Positions 39,769 through 49,724 of a stretch of DNA of 64,000 bases are shown here, one piece after another. Location of the stretch: positions 4,192,001-4,256,000 of the forward strand of contig NZ_CP045740.1 of assembly GCF_009650765.1 (NCBI RefSeq). Reading direction: 5' to 3'. A program made the translations under genes and the position numbers. The DNA comes from Streptomyces sp. SUK 48 (lineage in GTDB: Bacteria; Actinomycetota; Actinomycetes; Streptomycetales; Streptomycetaceae). Each line of letters starts with the position of its first letter. Within the stretch, counting starts at the first letter, position 1. Under the pieces are notes generated by a model, which was not told where the DNA came from, searched no databases, and worked only from the letters and a program-made list of their open reading frames with translations.

Positions 39769-42189
39769 TCAGCGGCCCAGACGCCCGCGCACCATACCCA
39801 CGAGCGAGTTGAGTTCGTCGATCCGCATCCGGCGGGCGGCGACGAAGAAGACACCGAACAGTACGGCCCCGCCGACGAACAGCGCCGCGAAGGAGCCGAT
39901 GGCGCCCTGGCCGAGAGTGTGCCCGATGCCGTAGCAGGCCGCGCCGCTGAGCAGGGCCGCCGGTACCGAGGCGATGCACAGCCGGGCGTACGTCCGCAGC
40001 ACCCGGGCGCCGTCCAGGTCGCCGCCGAGGCGCTTGCGCAGCCGCCGCCAGGCGACGATGACGCCGATGGCGTAGGCGATGCCGTACGCGGCCGCCATGC
40101 CGGCGACCGCCCAGCGGGCCGGCAGCAGGACGTAGCACAGGGCCGAGGCGCCCGCGTTGACCGCGGCGACGATGACCGTGTTGTAGAAGGGGGTGCGGGT
40201 GTCTTCATAGGCGTAGAAGGCGCGTAGGACGACGTACTGCACCGAGAACGGGATCAGGCCGAGGCCGAAGGCCATCAGCATGTAGCCCATGTTGGTGGCC
40301 GAGCCGGTGCCCGAGCTGCCGAAGATCAGGGTGCACATCGGGATGCCCAGCGCCACGAAGCCGAAGGCGACCGGGACGATGGCGACCGCGGTGGTCCGCA
40401 GGCCCTGCGAGATGTCGTCGCGCACCGCGCCGCCGTCGCCCTCGGAGGCCGAGCGGGAGATGCGCGGCAGCAGGGCGGCCATCAGGGAGACCGTGATGAT
40501 CGCCTGCGGCAGGCCCCAGATCAGCTGGGCGTTGGCGTAGGCGGCGAACCCGGTGCCCGAGATGCCGGAGTCCTTGCCGGCCGCGGTGGAGAGCTGGGTG
40601 ACGATCATGGCGCCGGCCTGGTTGGCGAGCACGAACAGGAACGTCCACTTGGCGAGCGCCGCCGCCTTGCCCAGACCGTGGCCGCGCCAGTCGAACCGCG
40701 GCCGGATCCGGAACCCGGTCTCGCGCAGATAGGGGATCATCGCCAGCGCCTGCACGACCAGGCCGAGCAGCACACCGACGCCGAGCAGGCGCTGACCCTG
40801 CGGCGGGATGTTGGTGACCGTCATGTGGGAGTGGGAGGCGGTGCCGTAGACCCAGATGAACATGCCCAGCGACACGATGATGACGATGTTGTTCAGGACC
40901 GGGGTCCACATCATGGCGCCGAACTTGCCGCGCGCGTTGAGGACCTGACCCATCACCACATGGATGCCCATGAAGAAGATCGAGGGCAGGAAGTAGCGGG
41001 TGAAGGTGACCGCGACCTCGTTGGCCGCCGGGTTGCTGGCGACCGGGTTGGAGATCATGCGGACCAGCAGGGGCGCCGCGAACATCGCGAGCGCGGTCAG
41101 CGCCGCCAGCGCCACCATCACGAGGGTCAGCAGGCGGTTGGCGAACGCCTCGCCGCCGTCCTCGTCCTCCTTCATCGAGCGGACCAGCTGCGGCACGAAG
41201 ACCGAGTTGAGGCCGCCGCCGACGGTGAGGATGTAGATCATGGTCGGCAGCTGGTAGGCGACCTGGAAGGAGTCGCCGAGGAAGCCGAGGCCGAGCGCGG
41301 AGACGATCAGCGCGGAGCGGACGAAGCCGGTGAGCCGGGAGACCAGGGTGCCGGCCGCCATGACGGCGCTGGACTTCATCAGCCCGCCGACCTTGCCGCC
41401 CTTCTTGGCGGGGGCGGCGGTCGCCACCGAGGCCACGGGCGCCATGACCGTATCGGCCGGCCCTGACCCGGTCGGGACGCCGGGAACCGGGGCACCGACC
41501 GGTGCGGCCACCGGGGGCTGCGCCGGGTTCTGGGCGGAGACGTAGGGTGCGGCGGGCCCGGCCGGGTATCCCTGCCCGGCGTACGGATTCTGCTGCTGTG
41601 CCTGCTGTGCCTGCTGTGCCTGCTGCGCCTGGTGGCCGTAGGCCGGCGGGTACTGGCCGCCGGACGGGGCGCCCATGGCCGGCGCGGCGGCCGGTCCCGG
41701 GACGCCCGGGGGGTCCATCGGCGTGTGCCCGCCGCTCTGCTGCTGGTCCTTGAAGAGATGCGCGAACGCGTCCGGCTCGTGGTACTCCTCGCCGGAGTTC
41801 GAGACCAGGTCGTCCACGCCCACGAACTGGGTGGTGCGCGGGTCGTCGCCGTAGGGCAGCTGGGGCGCCGTGCCGTCCGGCTCGGGCGCCGGGGTCTGCG
41901 CCCACACCCGCGGGTCGGGCGCGTACGGCGACGGGGCGGGCTGCCCGTACAGCGGCTGCTCGTAGGTGCCCGGGGGCGGCGGGGGGTGCGCGGCGCGGTC
42001 GTAGAGCGCCTCGGCGACCGGGTCCTGGGCGGTCAGATCGTGTGCCCGGTAGGGATCCTGGTCGTAGGCGTCCTGGAGGTACATGTCCGCCGCTTGCTGC
42101 GGCGGCACCTGGCCGGGCTCGGGCGGCGTCTCGGGGTAGCCCGAGCCGGCCGCGCCCTGGCCGCGGTCACCGTCGTACGGCGCGTTCAT
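39769..42189 (-). CDS. murJ: Lipid II flippase MurJ (MviN)
   Basis: 806 residues, ATG. The first 265 are a disordered Pro/Gln/Gly/Tyr-rich region with a stretch of Gln-Ala repeats. The core has the MviN/MurJ pattern of about 14 membrane helices starting GTLVSRLTGFVRSALIVSALGLG, then FQVAYQLPTMIYILTVGGGLNSVFVPQLV. It flips peptidoglycan precursor. Transcribed between the DUF6049 gene and the pseudokinase, probably as one unit. Confidence 0.95.
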   Translation of the reverse strand: MNAPYDGDRGQGAAGSGYPETPPEPGQVPPQQAADMYLQDAYDQDPYRAHDLTAQDPVAEALYDRAAHPPPPPGTYEQPLYGQPAPSPYAPDPRVWAQTPAPEPDGTAPQLPYGDDPRTTQFVGVDDLVSNSGEEYHEPDAFAHLFKDQQQSGGHTPMDPPGVPGPAAAPAMGAPSGGQYPPAYGHQAQQAQQAQQAQQQNPYAGQGYPAGPAAPYVSAQNPAQPPVAAPVGAPVPGVPTGSGPADTVMAPVASVATAAPAKKGGKVGGLMKSSAVMAAGTLVSRLTGFVRSALIVSALGLGFLGDSFQVAYQLPTMIYILTVGGGLNSVFVPQLVRSMKEDEDGGEAFANRLLTLVMVALAALTALAMFAAPLLVRMISNPVASNPAANEVAVTFTRYFLPSIFFMGIHVVMGQVLNARGKFGAMMWTPVLNNIVIIVSLGMFIWVYGTASHSHMTVTNIPPQGQRLLGVGVLLGLVVQALAMIPYLRETGFRIRPRFDWRGHGLGKAAALAKWTFLFVLANQAGAMIVTQLSTAAGKDSGISGTGFAAYANAQLIWGLPQAIITVSLMAALLPRISRSASEGDGGAVRDDISQGLRTTAVAIVPVAFGFVALGIPMCTLIFGSSGTGSATNMGYMLMAFGLGLIPFSVQYVVLRAFYAYEDTRTPFYNTVIVAAVNAGASALCYVLLPARWAVAGMAAAYGIAYAIGVIVAWRRLRKRLGGDLDGARVLRTYARLCIASVPAALLSGAACYGIGHTLGQGAIGSFAALFVGGAVLFGVFFVAARRMRIDELNSLVGMVRGRLGR

Positions 42190-42235
42190 GCCTTACCCCA
42201 CCTCATCGTCCCAGGCCCACCGGCCACGACATCGC

Positions 42236-44614
42236 TCAACGGTCCACTCTCTCACCCGTCCCGGACGGGTCGGTGCTTTCCGGTGCGGTGTCCGGCTCAG
42301 GGTCACTCGGCTGCTCCGGGTCGTCTGTCCCCGCGGCGGAGTCGGGCTCCTCCGGGAGACGATCCCCGGGCGCGTCGGGGTTCCCCGGCTCGTCGGAGTG
42401 CTCCCCCGCCGTGCCCTCGCCGCCCTCTCCGGCCTGGCGGGCGGCCGCGCGCTTGCGCTGGGTGTACATCCGGAAGCCGGCGAGGACGAGGAGCAGCACA
42501 CCGCCGCCGATGACCAGCATCACCGTGGGGGTGACCTCGGTGACCTTCACATCGAAGCTGACGGGGGCGCCGTACTCCTGGCCGTCCTCGGTGTACAGCT
42601 GGGCGATCACCGTGGCCCGGCCGTTGGCGTTGGCCGAGGTGGTGAACTTCACCGACTGGGCGTGGCCGCCGGCGATGTCGACGGACTGCTCGTAGTACGC
42701 CTTGCCGCCGATCTTCAGTCGGGTCGGCTGGGTCGAGGTGAGGCGCAGCACCAGATGGCCGACCGGCTGGACGAGGTTGTTCTGAACGGTCACCGGGATG
42801 GTCGCGCTGCGTCCGGAGAGCTTGGTCTCGGACTTGTCGATCAGCCTGACCTGCCCGGCCAGATCGTCCAGCCATGCCTCGACGCCGCTGCGGAAGCCGT
42901 CGCCGTCCCCGCTCTGGCCCCGCCACGACGTGGCCATCCCGCGGTTTATGGCCCGCCCGAACGGCGTGACCACGCGGGACTGGTCGGAGAGGATCACCTG
43001 GAAGTCGTCGAGCTTGTCCTGGGTCCGGGCGATCTGCTGGAAGGCCGAGGCCGGGAGCTCCTGCCGGCGCAGATACGTGGGGTAGGCGGAGGTCGACGGG
43101 ATGCGCGTGGTGGCGCTCGGGTCGGGCTTGGCCTTGGCCGCCGCCGTCAGATCCTGCGCCTGGGACCAGGTGCCGCCCTGGAGCGCCCGCACGGCCGCGG
43201 CCATCGCCTTCGCCTGGGCCGCCGTGGGCAGGCGCTGCGGGGCGACGACGATGCTGCGCTGCTGGTCCGTCTGCGCGTTGATCTCAAGGCTCTGGGCCAG
43301 GAACTCCTGCACGGCGAGCGTGCCCGAGCCCGCCTTCGTCAGATCGCCCTCGAAGGCCGTGGACAGCGTGGCGTCGGCCACGACCGCCGTGGTGCCGCCG
43401 CCGACCGGACGGGCGGCGGAGGGCGTGTACGACAGCCCGGCCGTCTCCTGGAGGCTGTCGCTGCGGGCGATCACCCGGTCCGCGCCGGCGGAGGTCGCGA
43501 CCCTCATGATCGACGGGTCCACGGCGCCGTTCACCGGCCACGCGTAATCGGTGCTCGGTGTGACGTGGAGCACGGTCTTCACGGTGGTGGCGGCGACGTC
43601 GGTGGCGTCCTTGAGGTGGCTGAGGGAGCCGGTGACGCTGGTGCCCCGGTGCGCGAGGGAGGCGAGGTCGGGGTCGGCGAAGGGCAGCGCGACGACCTCC
43701 TTGCCCACCACCGCCTTCTGGAGGTTCGCCAGCCACTGCTTGGCGAGCGCCTGGTGCTCCTTGGGGCCCGCGACCGTGGTGTCGCCGTCCCCCTGGAGCC
43801 GGTAGTTGCCCGATGCCATGGCGTCCACGGAGGCCAGCAGGTCCGGGTCGATCACCCAGGTGACGTCCAGGTCCTTGCCGAGGCTGACCATCTGGTCCAG
43901 CCGGCCGCCCGGCGCGAGCTCCTTGGCCAGGTCGTCGTTGCGGAAGACCGGCGTCTGGAGCTCACCGGCGCCCGTCTTGGCCGTCATGTGGACGCTGGAC
44001 AGCAGCGGCCACATGACCGTCGTCCTGGTCTTGGTGTCGGCGTCGGACGGCTGCCACGGCAGAAACGTCCGCTGCACGCCGAGCACCTGCTGCCAGGGCT
44101 GGGCGGAGGTCTGCCCGGACAGGGCGACCCCGAACTCGTAGACACCGTCCGCACCGAGGTCGAGCTTGTCCATCGGCACGGAGATGCTGAAGTGCTCGGC
44201 GACGCCCGGCGCCAGCTCGGCGAACTTCTGCGCGTACTTGTCCCCGACCTCGGAGCCGCCGACGCCCTGGATCTCGTCGGGGTGCTCGGCCACGTCGTTG
44301 ATCCCGGAGCGGGTGTTCAGCATCGGGCCGACCCGCAGACCCACGTGGGCGCCGGTGACGGCCTGCTTGCCGTTGTTCGTCACCGTGCCGGAGACGGTGA
44401 GGGTGTCGCCGTCCGCGGGGGCATTGGGGCTCATCGAGTCCAGGGAGACGGACACCGGGTCCCCGGTGGCGGAGGCGGCGGCCGCCGGTGCGGCGGCGGG
44501 CAGCTGGAGCAGCCCGGCCAGCAGGGGCGCGCCGGCGAGCAGGGCTCCGGTGCGCCGCAGCCATCGGCGCGCGGGTGAGGCACTGGTCCCCTGGAAGTCA
44601 GCCGCCTCGGCCAC
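42236..44614 (-). CDS. DUF6049 family membrane protein
   Basis: 792 residues from GTG 44614, preceded by GAGGGACGGG; ATG 44671 lacks a ribosome site. A signal-like helix near residue 25-45 (LLAGAPLLAGLLQLPAAAPAAAAS) is followed by a large outer region of about 690 residues with repeated beta-like segments, then one C-terminal membrane helix (VMLVIGGGVLLLVLAGFRMYT) and a charged, Glu/Pro-rich cytosolic tail. Genes of this family precede murJ in Streptomyces. Its function is not established; the place suggests cell-wall work. Confidence 0.8.
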   Translation of the reverse strand: MAEAADFQGTSASPARRWLRRTGALLAGAPLLAGLLQLPAAAPAAAASATGDPVSVSLDSMSPNAPADGDTLTVSGTVTNNGKQAVTGAHVGLRVGPMLNTRSGINDVAEHPDEIQGVGGSEVGDKYAQKFAELAPGVAEHFSISVPMDKLDLGADGVYEFGVALSGQTSAQPWQQVLGVQRTFLPWQPSDADTKTRTTVMWPLLSSVHMTAKTGAGELQTPVFRNDDLAKELAPGGRLDQMVSLGKDLDVTWVIDPDLLASVDAMASGNYRLQGDGDTTVAGPKEHQALAKQWLANLQKAVVGKEVVALPFADPDLASLAHRGTSVTGSLSHLKDATDVAATTVKTVLHVTPSTDYAWPVNGAVDPSIMRVATSAGADRVIARSDSLQETAGLSYTPSAARPVGGGTTAVVADATLSTAFEGDLTKAGSGTLAVQEFLAQSLEINAQTDQQRSIVVAPQRLPTAAQAKAMAAAVRALQGGTWSQAQDLTAAAKAKPDPSATTRIPSTSAYPTYLRRQELPASAFQQIARTQDKLDDFQVILSDQSRVVTPFGRAINRGMATSWRGQSGDGDGFRSGVEAWLDDLAGQVRLIDKSETKLSGRSATIPVTVQNNLVQPVGHLVLRLTSTQPTRLKIGGKAYYEQSVDIAGGHAQSVKFTTSANANGRATVIAQLYTEDGQEYGAPVSFDVKVTEVTPTVMLVIGGGVLLLVLAGFRMYTQRKRAAARQAGEGGEGTAGEHSDEPGNPDAPGDRLPEEPDSAAGTDDPEQPSDPEPDTAPESTDPSGTGERVDR

Positions 44615-44893
44615 GCGCTCGCCCGTCCCTCGTCGTCGTCTCAGTGGTCGTCGGAATGTGCGTCCCCGCATGGTAACGATGTGCGCCGAGCGGAAGTGCC
44701 ACGGACCAGGTCACAAGATCGTTGGACGGAGACGACCCGTCCGCTATATCCAGTATCGAGGGGAGAGGGGCCGTACGCCGCAAGAGCTGGGCTTGCACGG
44801 GTATGCCGGAAGCCGTCCGCGGCCCGCTGCGGGCCGGGTCCCGGGCCGCCTGGGGGCGCCCCGGAGCGCCCGGGGCACGTACCCTCTTCTGTT
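44615..44893. promoter_or_regulatory. Divergent promoter region, with a likely leaderless cca promoter
   Basis: TACCCT at 44880-44885 matches a Streptomyces -10 (TANNNT) and ends 8 bases before the GTG at 44894. No ribosome site precedes that GTG. So transcription of cca probably starts at or next to the start codon. The promoter of the divergent DUF6049 operon must be near 44650-44800. Confidence 0.5.
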
Positions 44894-46360
44894 GTGCCGA
44901 ACCCCAACGAAGACACTCCCTCCGCCCTGAGCCAGGCCCAGCAGCGCGCGGTCACCGAGCTGCTGCGGGTGGCGCCGGTCGCCGACGATCTCGCCCGCCG
45001 ATTCCAGGAGGCGGGGTTCTCCCTCGCCCTGGTCGGCGGGTCGGTGCGCGACGCACTGCTCGGCCGGCTCGGCAATGATCTGGACTTCACCACCGATGCC
45101 CGTCCCGAGGACGTGCTGAAGATCGTCCGGCCCTGGGCCGACGCGGTCTGGGAGGTGGGGATCGCCTTCGGCACCGTCGGCGCGCACAAGGGCGCCCGGG
45201 TCGGGGACACCGACATGACCTTCCAGATCGAGATCACGACCTACCGGTCGGAGGCGTACGACCGCACCTCGCGCAAGCCCGAGGTCTCCTACGGCGACTC
45301 CATCGAGCAGGATCTGGTCCGCCGGGACTTCACGGTCAACGCGATGGCCGTGGCCCTGCCGGAGAAGGAGTTCGTCGATCCGTACGGCGGTCTGGTGGAC
45401 CTCGCGGCCCGTGTGCTGCGGACGCCGGGCACACCGGAGGAGTCCTTCTCGGACGATCCGCTGCGGATGATGCGGGCCGCCCGGTTCGCCGCCCAGCTGG
45501 ACTTCGAGGTCGCCCCCGAGGTCGTCGCCGCCATGACGGACATGGCCGGGCGCATCGAGATCGTCTCCGCGGAACGGGTCCGGGACGAGCTGAACAAGCT
45601 GATCCTCTCGGACCACCCGCGCAAGGGACTGACCCTGCTCGTCGACACCGGGCTCGCCGACCATGTGCTGCCCGAGCTGCCGGCGCTGCGCCTGGAGAGC
45701 GACGAGCACCACCGGCACAAGGACGTCTACGAGCACACGCTGATCGTTCTGGAGCAGGCGATGGCGCTGGAGGAGGACGGCCCCGACCTCGCGCTGCGGC
45801 TGTCCGCGCTGCTGCACGACATCGGCAAGCCGCGCACCCGCCGCTTCGAGAAGGACGGCCGGGTCTCCTTCCACCACCACGAGGTGGTCGGCGCCAAGAT
45901 GACCAAGAAGCGCATGACCGCCCTGAAGTACTCCAACGAGCTGGTGAAGGACGTCTCACGACTGGTCGAACTTCATCTGCGCTTCCACGGCTACGGCACC
46001 GGGGAGTGGACGGACTCGGCGGTCCGCCGCTACGTCCGTGACGCGGGCCCGCTGCTGGACCGCCTGCACAAGCTGACCCGCTCGGACTGCACCACCCGGA
46101 ACAAGCGGAGGGCGTCTGCGCTGTCCCGGGCCTACGACGGCCTGGAGGAGCGCATCGGCCAGCTCCAGGAGCAGGAGGAGCTGGACTCGATCCGCCCGGA
46201 CCTCGACGGCAACCAGATCATGGAGATCCTGGGCGTCACTCCCGGCCCGGTGATCGGCAAGGCGTACAAGCACCTGCTGGAGCTGCGGCTGGAGAACGGC
46301 CCGATGGAGCACGAGGCCGCGGTGGCCGCGCTCAAGGAGTGGTGGGCCGGACAGGAGTGA
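44894..46360 (+). CDS. cca: CCA-adding tRNA nucleotidyltransferase
   Basis: 488 residues from GTG 44894. Class II nucleotidyltransferase head: LVGGSVRDALLGRLGNDLDFTT, with the D-x-D catalytic pair, and RRDFTVNAMA. An HD phosphohydrolase domain follows (HKDVYEHTLIVLEQA, LSALLHDIGKPRTRR, VSFHHHEVVGA), as in actinobacterial members. It adds or repairs the 3' CCA of tRNAs, which the tRNA-Ala of this window needs. Convergent with the MFS gene; the 66-base gap holds two parS sites. Confidence 0.94.
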   Translation: MPNPNEDTPSALSQAQQRAVTELLRVAPVADDLARRFQEAGFSLALVGGSVRDALLGRLGNDLDFTTDARPEDVLKIVRPWADAVWEVGIAFGTVGAHKGARVGDTDMTFQIEITTYRSEAYDRTSRKPEVSYGDSIEQDLVRRDFTVNAMAVALPEKEFVDPYGGLVDLAARVLRTPGTPEESFSDDPLRMMRAARFAAQLDFEVAPEVVAAMTDMAGRIEIVSAERVRDELNKLILSDHPRKGLTLLVDTGLADHVLPELPALRLESDEHHRHKDVYEHTLIVLEQAMALEEDGPDLALRLSALLHDIGKPRTRRFEKDGRVSFHHHEVVGAKMTKKRMTALKYSNELVKDVSRLVELHLRFHGYGTGEWTDSAVRRYVRDAGPLLDRLHKLTRSDCTTRNKRRASALSRAYDGLEERIGQLQEQEELDSIRPDLDGNQIMEILGVTPGPVIGKAYKHLLELRLENGPMEHEAAVAALKEWWAGQE

Positions 46361-46378
46361 GGGCGTTGCCCGGTCGAT

Positions 46379-46392
46379 GTTTCACGTGAAAC
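46379..46392. promoter_or_regulatory. parS: parS site 5
   Basis: Exact GTTTCACGTGAAAC in the cca-MFS gap, 45 bases from site 6. Confidence 0.95.
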
Positions 46393-46413
46393 ATCCGCCG
46401 GGCCGACCGCACC

Positions 46414-46447
46414 GAGGGTCGATGTTTCACGTGAAACATCGACCCTC
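46414..46447. promoter_or_regulatory. parS: parS site 6 inside a 34-bp perfect palindrome
   Basis: The exact parS (46424-46437) sits at the centre of a perfect 34-bp palindrome with arms 46414-46430 and 46431-46447. It lies between convergent genes, so its RNA could fold as a terminator stem in either direction. The stop codon of the MFS gene (46427-46429, read on the minus strand) lies within parS. Confidence 0.9.
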
Positions 46448-47731
46448 CTTCTTTCTCGCCGCTCCCCGCAGCAGCCGTTCGAAGTACGCCAGCAGCACGG
46501 CGACGAACGCGTAGATCACGGCGACGAGGACGACCAGCAGCGGCGATCTGCCGTCCGGCGGGAGCATCAGGGCCCCCACCCCGGCCGCGCCGACGAAGGC
46601 CACATTGAAGAGGACGTCGTAGACGGAGAAGATCCGCCCGCGAAAACCGTCGTCCACCCAGGACTGGACGATGGTGTCGGTCGCGATCTTGGCGCCCTGG
46701 GTGATCAGCCCCAGCACGAAGGCCGCGACGAGCAGCGGTCCGGTGGCGAACGGCAGACCGAGTGCGGGTTCCAGCACCGCGGCCGCCGCCGAGCACACCA
46801 CGATCCAGCGCAGCGGTCCCAGCCGTCCGGCCGCCCAGGGGGTCACCGCGGCCGCCACGAAGAACCCGGCGCCGGACAGAGCCAGCGCCAGACCGAGCAG
46901 CCGCAGCCCTTCCTCGGGTCCGGACGAGAGGGTGTAGCGGCACAGCATGAGCAGCAGGACGAGGAGCGCGCCGTAGCAGAAGCGCATCAGCGTCATCGAG
47001 GCCAGTGCCCAGGCCGCCGCCCTGCGGCGGGGCGCGGCCAGATGCCGGATCGCGGCGAGCAGATCGCGAGCCGTGGCGGCGAGCGCGGTCGCCAGGTGCG
47101 GTTGCAGCTGCTGCCGGTCGGGCCCGAGAAGGGCGGGCGCCATGCTCAGGGAGACCACTCCCGCGCACAGATAGAGCAGGGCGCCCAGGAGCACCACCGC
47201 GGCGTCGGAGCCCGAGGACAGCAGCCGTACCGCGAACGCGAGCCCGCCCCCGGCGGTCGCGGCGAGCGTGCCGGCCGTCGGGGACAGCGAGTTGGCGATC
47301 ACCAGGCGCTCGGTGTCGACCACGCGGGGCAGGGCCGCGGACAGCCCGGCGAGGATGAAGCGGTTGACGGCCGTGACACACAGCGCCGAGACGTAGAAGA
47401 GCCAGGCGGGGGCGTCGCCCGCCATCAGCACGGCGGTGCCGAGGGCCAGCAGGGCGCGCAGCAGATTGCCGTGGACGAACACCTGGCGGCGCTGCCAGCG
47501 GTCCAGCAGGACGCCCGCGAAGGGGCCGACGAGTGAATAGGGGAGAAGCAGCACCGCCATCGCCGAGGCGATCGCGGCCGCCGAGGTCTGCTTCTCCGGG
47601 GAGAAGACGACATAGGCGGCGAGCGCGACCTGGTAGACGCCGTCGGCGCCCTGGGACAGCAGGCGGACGTACAGCAGGCGCCGGAAGTACCGCAGGCGCA
47701 GCAGGACGCGCAGGTCACGGACGACGGGCAT
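46427..47731 (-). CDS. MFS-family membrane protein
   Basis: 434 residues from ATG 47731 after GTGAGG. About twelve membrane helices with the MFS loop motif FAGVLLDRWQRRQVFVHG near residues 70-90 and GLITQGAKIATDTIVQSWVDDGFRGRIFSVYDVLFN in the second half. Relatives are enterobactin exporter-like or unknown. The C-terminal end Gly-Arg-Cys-Phe-Thr and the stop are encoded by parS site 6. Substrate unknown. Confidence 0.85.
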   Translation of the reverse strand: MPVVRDLRVLLRLRYFRRLLYVRLLSQGADGVYQVALAAYVVFSPEKQTSAAAIASAMAVLLLPYSLVGPFAGVLLDRWQRRQVFVHGNLLRALLALGTAVLMAGDAPAWLFYVSALCVTAVNRFILAGLSAALPRVVDTERLVIANSLSPTAGTLAATAGGGLAFAVRLLSSGSDAAVVLLGALLYLCAGVVSLSMAPALLGPDRQQLQPHLATALAATARDLLAAIRHLAAPRRRAAAWALASMTLMRFCYGALLVLLLMLCRYTLSSGPEEGLRLLGLALALSGAGFFVAAAVTPWAAGRLGPLRWIVVCSAAAAVLEPALGLPFATGPLLVAAFVLGLITQGAKIATDTIVQSWVDDGFRGRIFSVYDVLFNVAFVGAAGVGALMLPPDGRSPLLVVLVAVIYAFVAVLLAYFERLLRGAARKKEGRCFT

Positions 47732-47754
47732 GGGGCACAGCCTCACATATGCGG

Positions 47755-47784
47755 AAGGTCCCCGGGTCGGGACCCGGGGACCTT
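47755..47784 (-). terminator. Terminator of inositol-phosphate synthase gene
   Basis: Perfect 14-bp arms (47755-47768 and 47771-47784) with a 2-base centre; read as a hairpin it gives a 13-bp stem with a 4-base loop. It lies 60 bases after the stop. Confidence 0.8.
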
Positions 47785-47843
47785 CACAGCCCTGGCAGGA
47801 GCGATTTTTGTACGAGCGGCTCCCCGTGGGGCGGTGCCGAGCT

Positions 47844-48926
47844 CTAGCGCTCGACGTCGCCGCGGATGAACTTCTCGACGTTCTCGCGGGCCTCGTCGTC
47901 GAAGTACTGCACCGGCGGGGACTTCATGAAGTACGAGGACGCCGAGAGGATCGGGCCGCCGACGCCGCGGTCCTTGGCGATCTTCGCGGCACGCAGGGCG
48001 TCGATGATGACACCGGCGGAGTTCGGGGAGTCCCAGACCTCGAGCTTGTACTCCAGGTTCAGCGGGACGTCGCCGAAGGCGCGGCCCTCGAGGCGGACGT
48101 ACGCCCACTTGCGGTCGTCCAGCCAGGCCACGTAGTCGGACGGGCCGATGTGGACGTTCTTCTCGCCGAGGTCCCGGTCGGGGATCTGGGAGGTGACGGC
48201 CTGCGTCTTGGAGATCTTCTTGGACTCCAGGCGCTCGCGCTCGAGCATGTTCTTGAAGTCCATGTTGCCGCCGACGTTCAGCTGCATCGTGCGGTCCAGG
48301 ACGACACCGCGGTCCTCGAACAGCTTCGCCATGACGCGGTGCGTGATGGTGGCGCCGACCTGGGACTTGATGTCGTCACCGACGATCGGCACGCCGGCCT
48401 CGGTGAACTTGTCCGCCCACTCCTTGGTACCGGCGATGAAGACCGGGAGGGCGTTGACGAAGGCGACCTTGGCGTCGATGGCGCACTGGGCGTAGAACTT
48501 CGCCGCGTCCTCGGAGCCGACCGGCAGGTAGCAGACCAGAACGTCGACCTGCTTGTCCTTCAGGATCTGGACGACGTCGACCGGCTCGGCCTCCGACTCC
48601 TCGATGGTCAGGCGGTAGTACTTGCCCAGGCCGTCGAGGGTGTGGCCGCGCTGCACGGTGACGCCGGTGTTCGGGACGTCGCAGATCTTGATGGTGTTGT
48701 TCTCGGAGGCGCCGATCGCGTCCGCGAGGTCGAGGCCGACCTTCTTGGCGTCCACGTCGAACGCGGCCACGAACTCGATGTCGCGCACGTGGTACTCACC
48801 GAACTGCACGTGCATCAGGCCGGGCACCTTGGTCGCCGCGTCGGCGTCCTTGTAGTACTCGACTCCCTGCACCAGCGACGCGGCGCAGTTGCCCACGCCG
48901 ACGACGGCTACGCGAACCGAACCCAT
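47844..48926 (-). CDS. ino1: myo-inositol-1-phosphate synthase
   Basis: 360 residues, ATG after AGGGAGC. NAD motif [20 protein letters not shown] at the N-terminus; conserved [32 protein letters not shown] and [12 protein letters not shown]; and [16 protein letters not shown] segment ([20 protein letters not shown]). It turns glucose-6-phosphate into inositol-1-phosphate, used for mycothiol and phosphatidylinositol. Paired with the padR gene 43 bases upstream. Confidence 0.95.
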   Translation of the reverse strand: MGSVRVAVVGVGNCAASLVQGVEYYKDADAATKVPGLMHVQFGEYHVRDIEFVAAFDVDAKKVGLDLADAIGASENNTIKICDVPNTGVTVQRGHTLDGLGKYYRLTIEESEAEPVDVVQILKDKQVDVLVCYLPVGSEDAAKFYAQCAIDAKVAFVNALPVFIAGTKEWADKFTEAGVPIVGDDIKSQVGATITHRVMAKLFEDRGVVLDRTMQLNVGGNMDFKNMLERERLESKKISKTQAVTSQIPDRDLGEKNVHIGPSDYVAWLDDRKWAYVRLEGRAFGDVPLNLEYKLEVWDSPNSAGVIIDALRAAKIAKDRGVGGPILSASSYFMKSPPVQYFDDEARENVEKFIRGDVER

Positions 48927-48969
48927 TCCGGTTGCTCCCTGTGTGTACGAGTGAGGCCCTGACTGGGAC

Positions 48970-49653
48970 TCACGTGGCGGTGTCGCCGGGCGGATCCGTC
49001 CGGGAGGTGCTCCCGGGACGGGGCAGGCCGCCCGTCGATCCAGTGGTGGTGTCCTGTTGAGCGGGCCCCCCGGACGAGGGACTTCTCAGGTCCCGTCCGG
49101 CTCGCTCGCTCTCGATGAGCTCGTTCAGCCAGCGCACTTCGCGCTCCACGGACTCCATACCGTGGCGCTGGAGCTCGAGTGTGTAGTCGTCCAGGCGCTC
49201 CCGCGTCCGGGTCAGGGAGGCGCGCATCTTCTCCAGGCGCTCCTCCAGCCGGCTGCGCCGGCCCTCCAGTACGCGCATGCGCACATCGCGCGAGGTCTGC
49301 CCGAAGAAGGCGAACCGTGCGGCGAAGTGCTCGTCCTCGTACGCGTCGGGACCGGTCTGCGAGAGCAGTTCCTCGAAGTGCTCCTTACCTTCCGCCGTCA
49401 ACCGGTAGACGATCTTGGCGCGGCGTCCGGTGAGGGGAGCGGCGAGGGCGTCCTCGTGGGTGTTGCCCGGCTCCTCGGTCAACCAGCCGCTCGCGGCCAG
49501 CGTCTTGAGGCAGGGATACAGGGTCCCGTAGCTGAAAGCGCGGAACACACCCAGGGACGTGTTGAGTCGTTTACGCAGCTCGTAACCGTGCATAGGGGAC
49601 TCGCGCAGCAGGCCGAGCACGGCGAACTCGAGAATGCCGGAGCGCCGGCTCAT
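48970..49653 (-). CDS. PadR family transcriptional regulator
   Basis: 227 residues from ATG 49653 after GGAGGAGG. Winged helix: [25 protein letters not shown], then [20 protein letters not shown]. Long C-terminal helices ([25 protein letters not shown]) form the dimer. A disordered tail of about 45 residues follows. A perfect 23-bp inverted repeat 72-94 bases upstream, carrying ATGTAT and ATACAT as PadR sites do, is the likely operator. It probably controls itself, ino1 and perhaps the divergent PBP gene. Confidence 0.9.
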   Translation of the reverse strand: MSRRSGILEFAVLGLLRESPMHGYELRKRLNTSLGVFRAFSYGTLYPCLKTLAASGWLTEEPGNTHEDALAAPLTGRRAKIVYRLTAEGKEHFEELLSQTGPDAYEDEHFAARFAFFGQTSRDVRMRVLEGRRSRLEERLEKMRASLTRTRERLDDYTLELQRHGMESVEREVRWLNELIESERAGRDLRSPSSGGPAQQDTTTGSTGGLPRPGSTSRTDPPGDTAT

Positions 49654-49724
49654 CGTCGCCTCCTCCCGGCCCACGGCTCCCACCGCAGGTCTCCCAGTGC
49701 CTTCTCAGCGTCTTTATCTCGCGC

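Noticed and set aside
42188..44578. Long open frame opposite the DUF6049 gene
   Set aside because: Antisense shadow; the minus-strand protein has a signal helix, membrane helix and sensible operon position.
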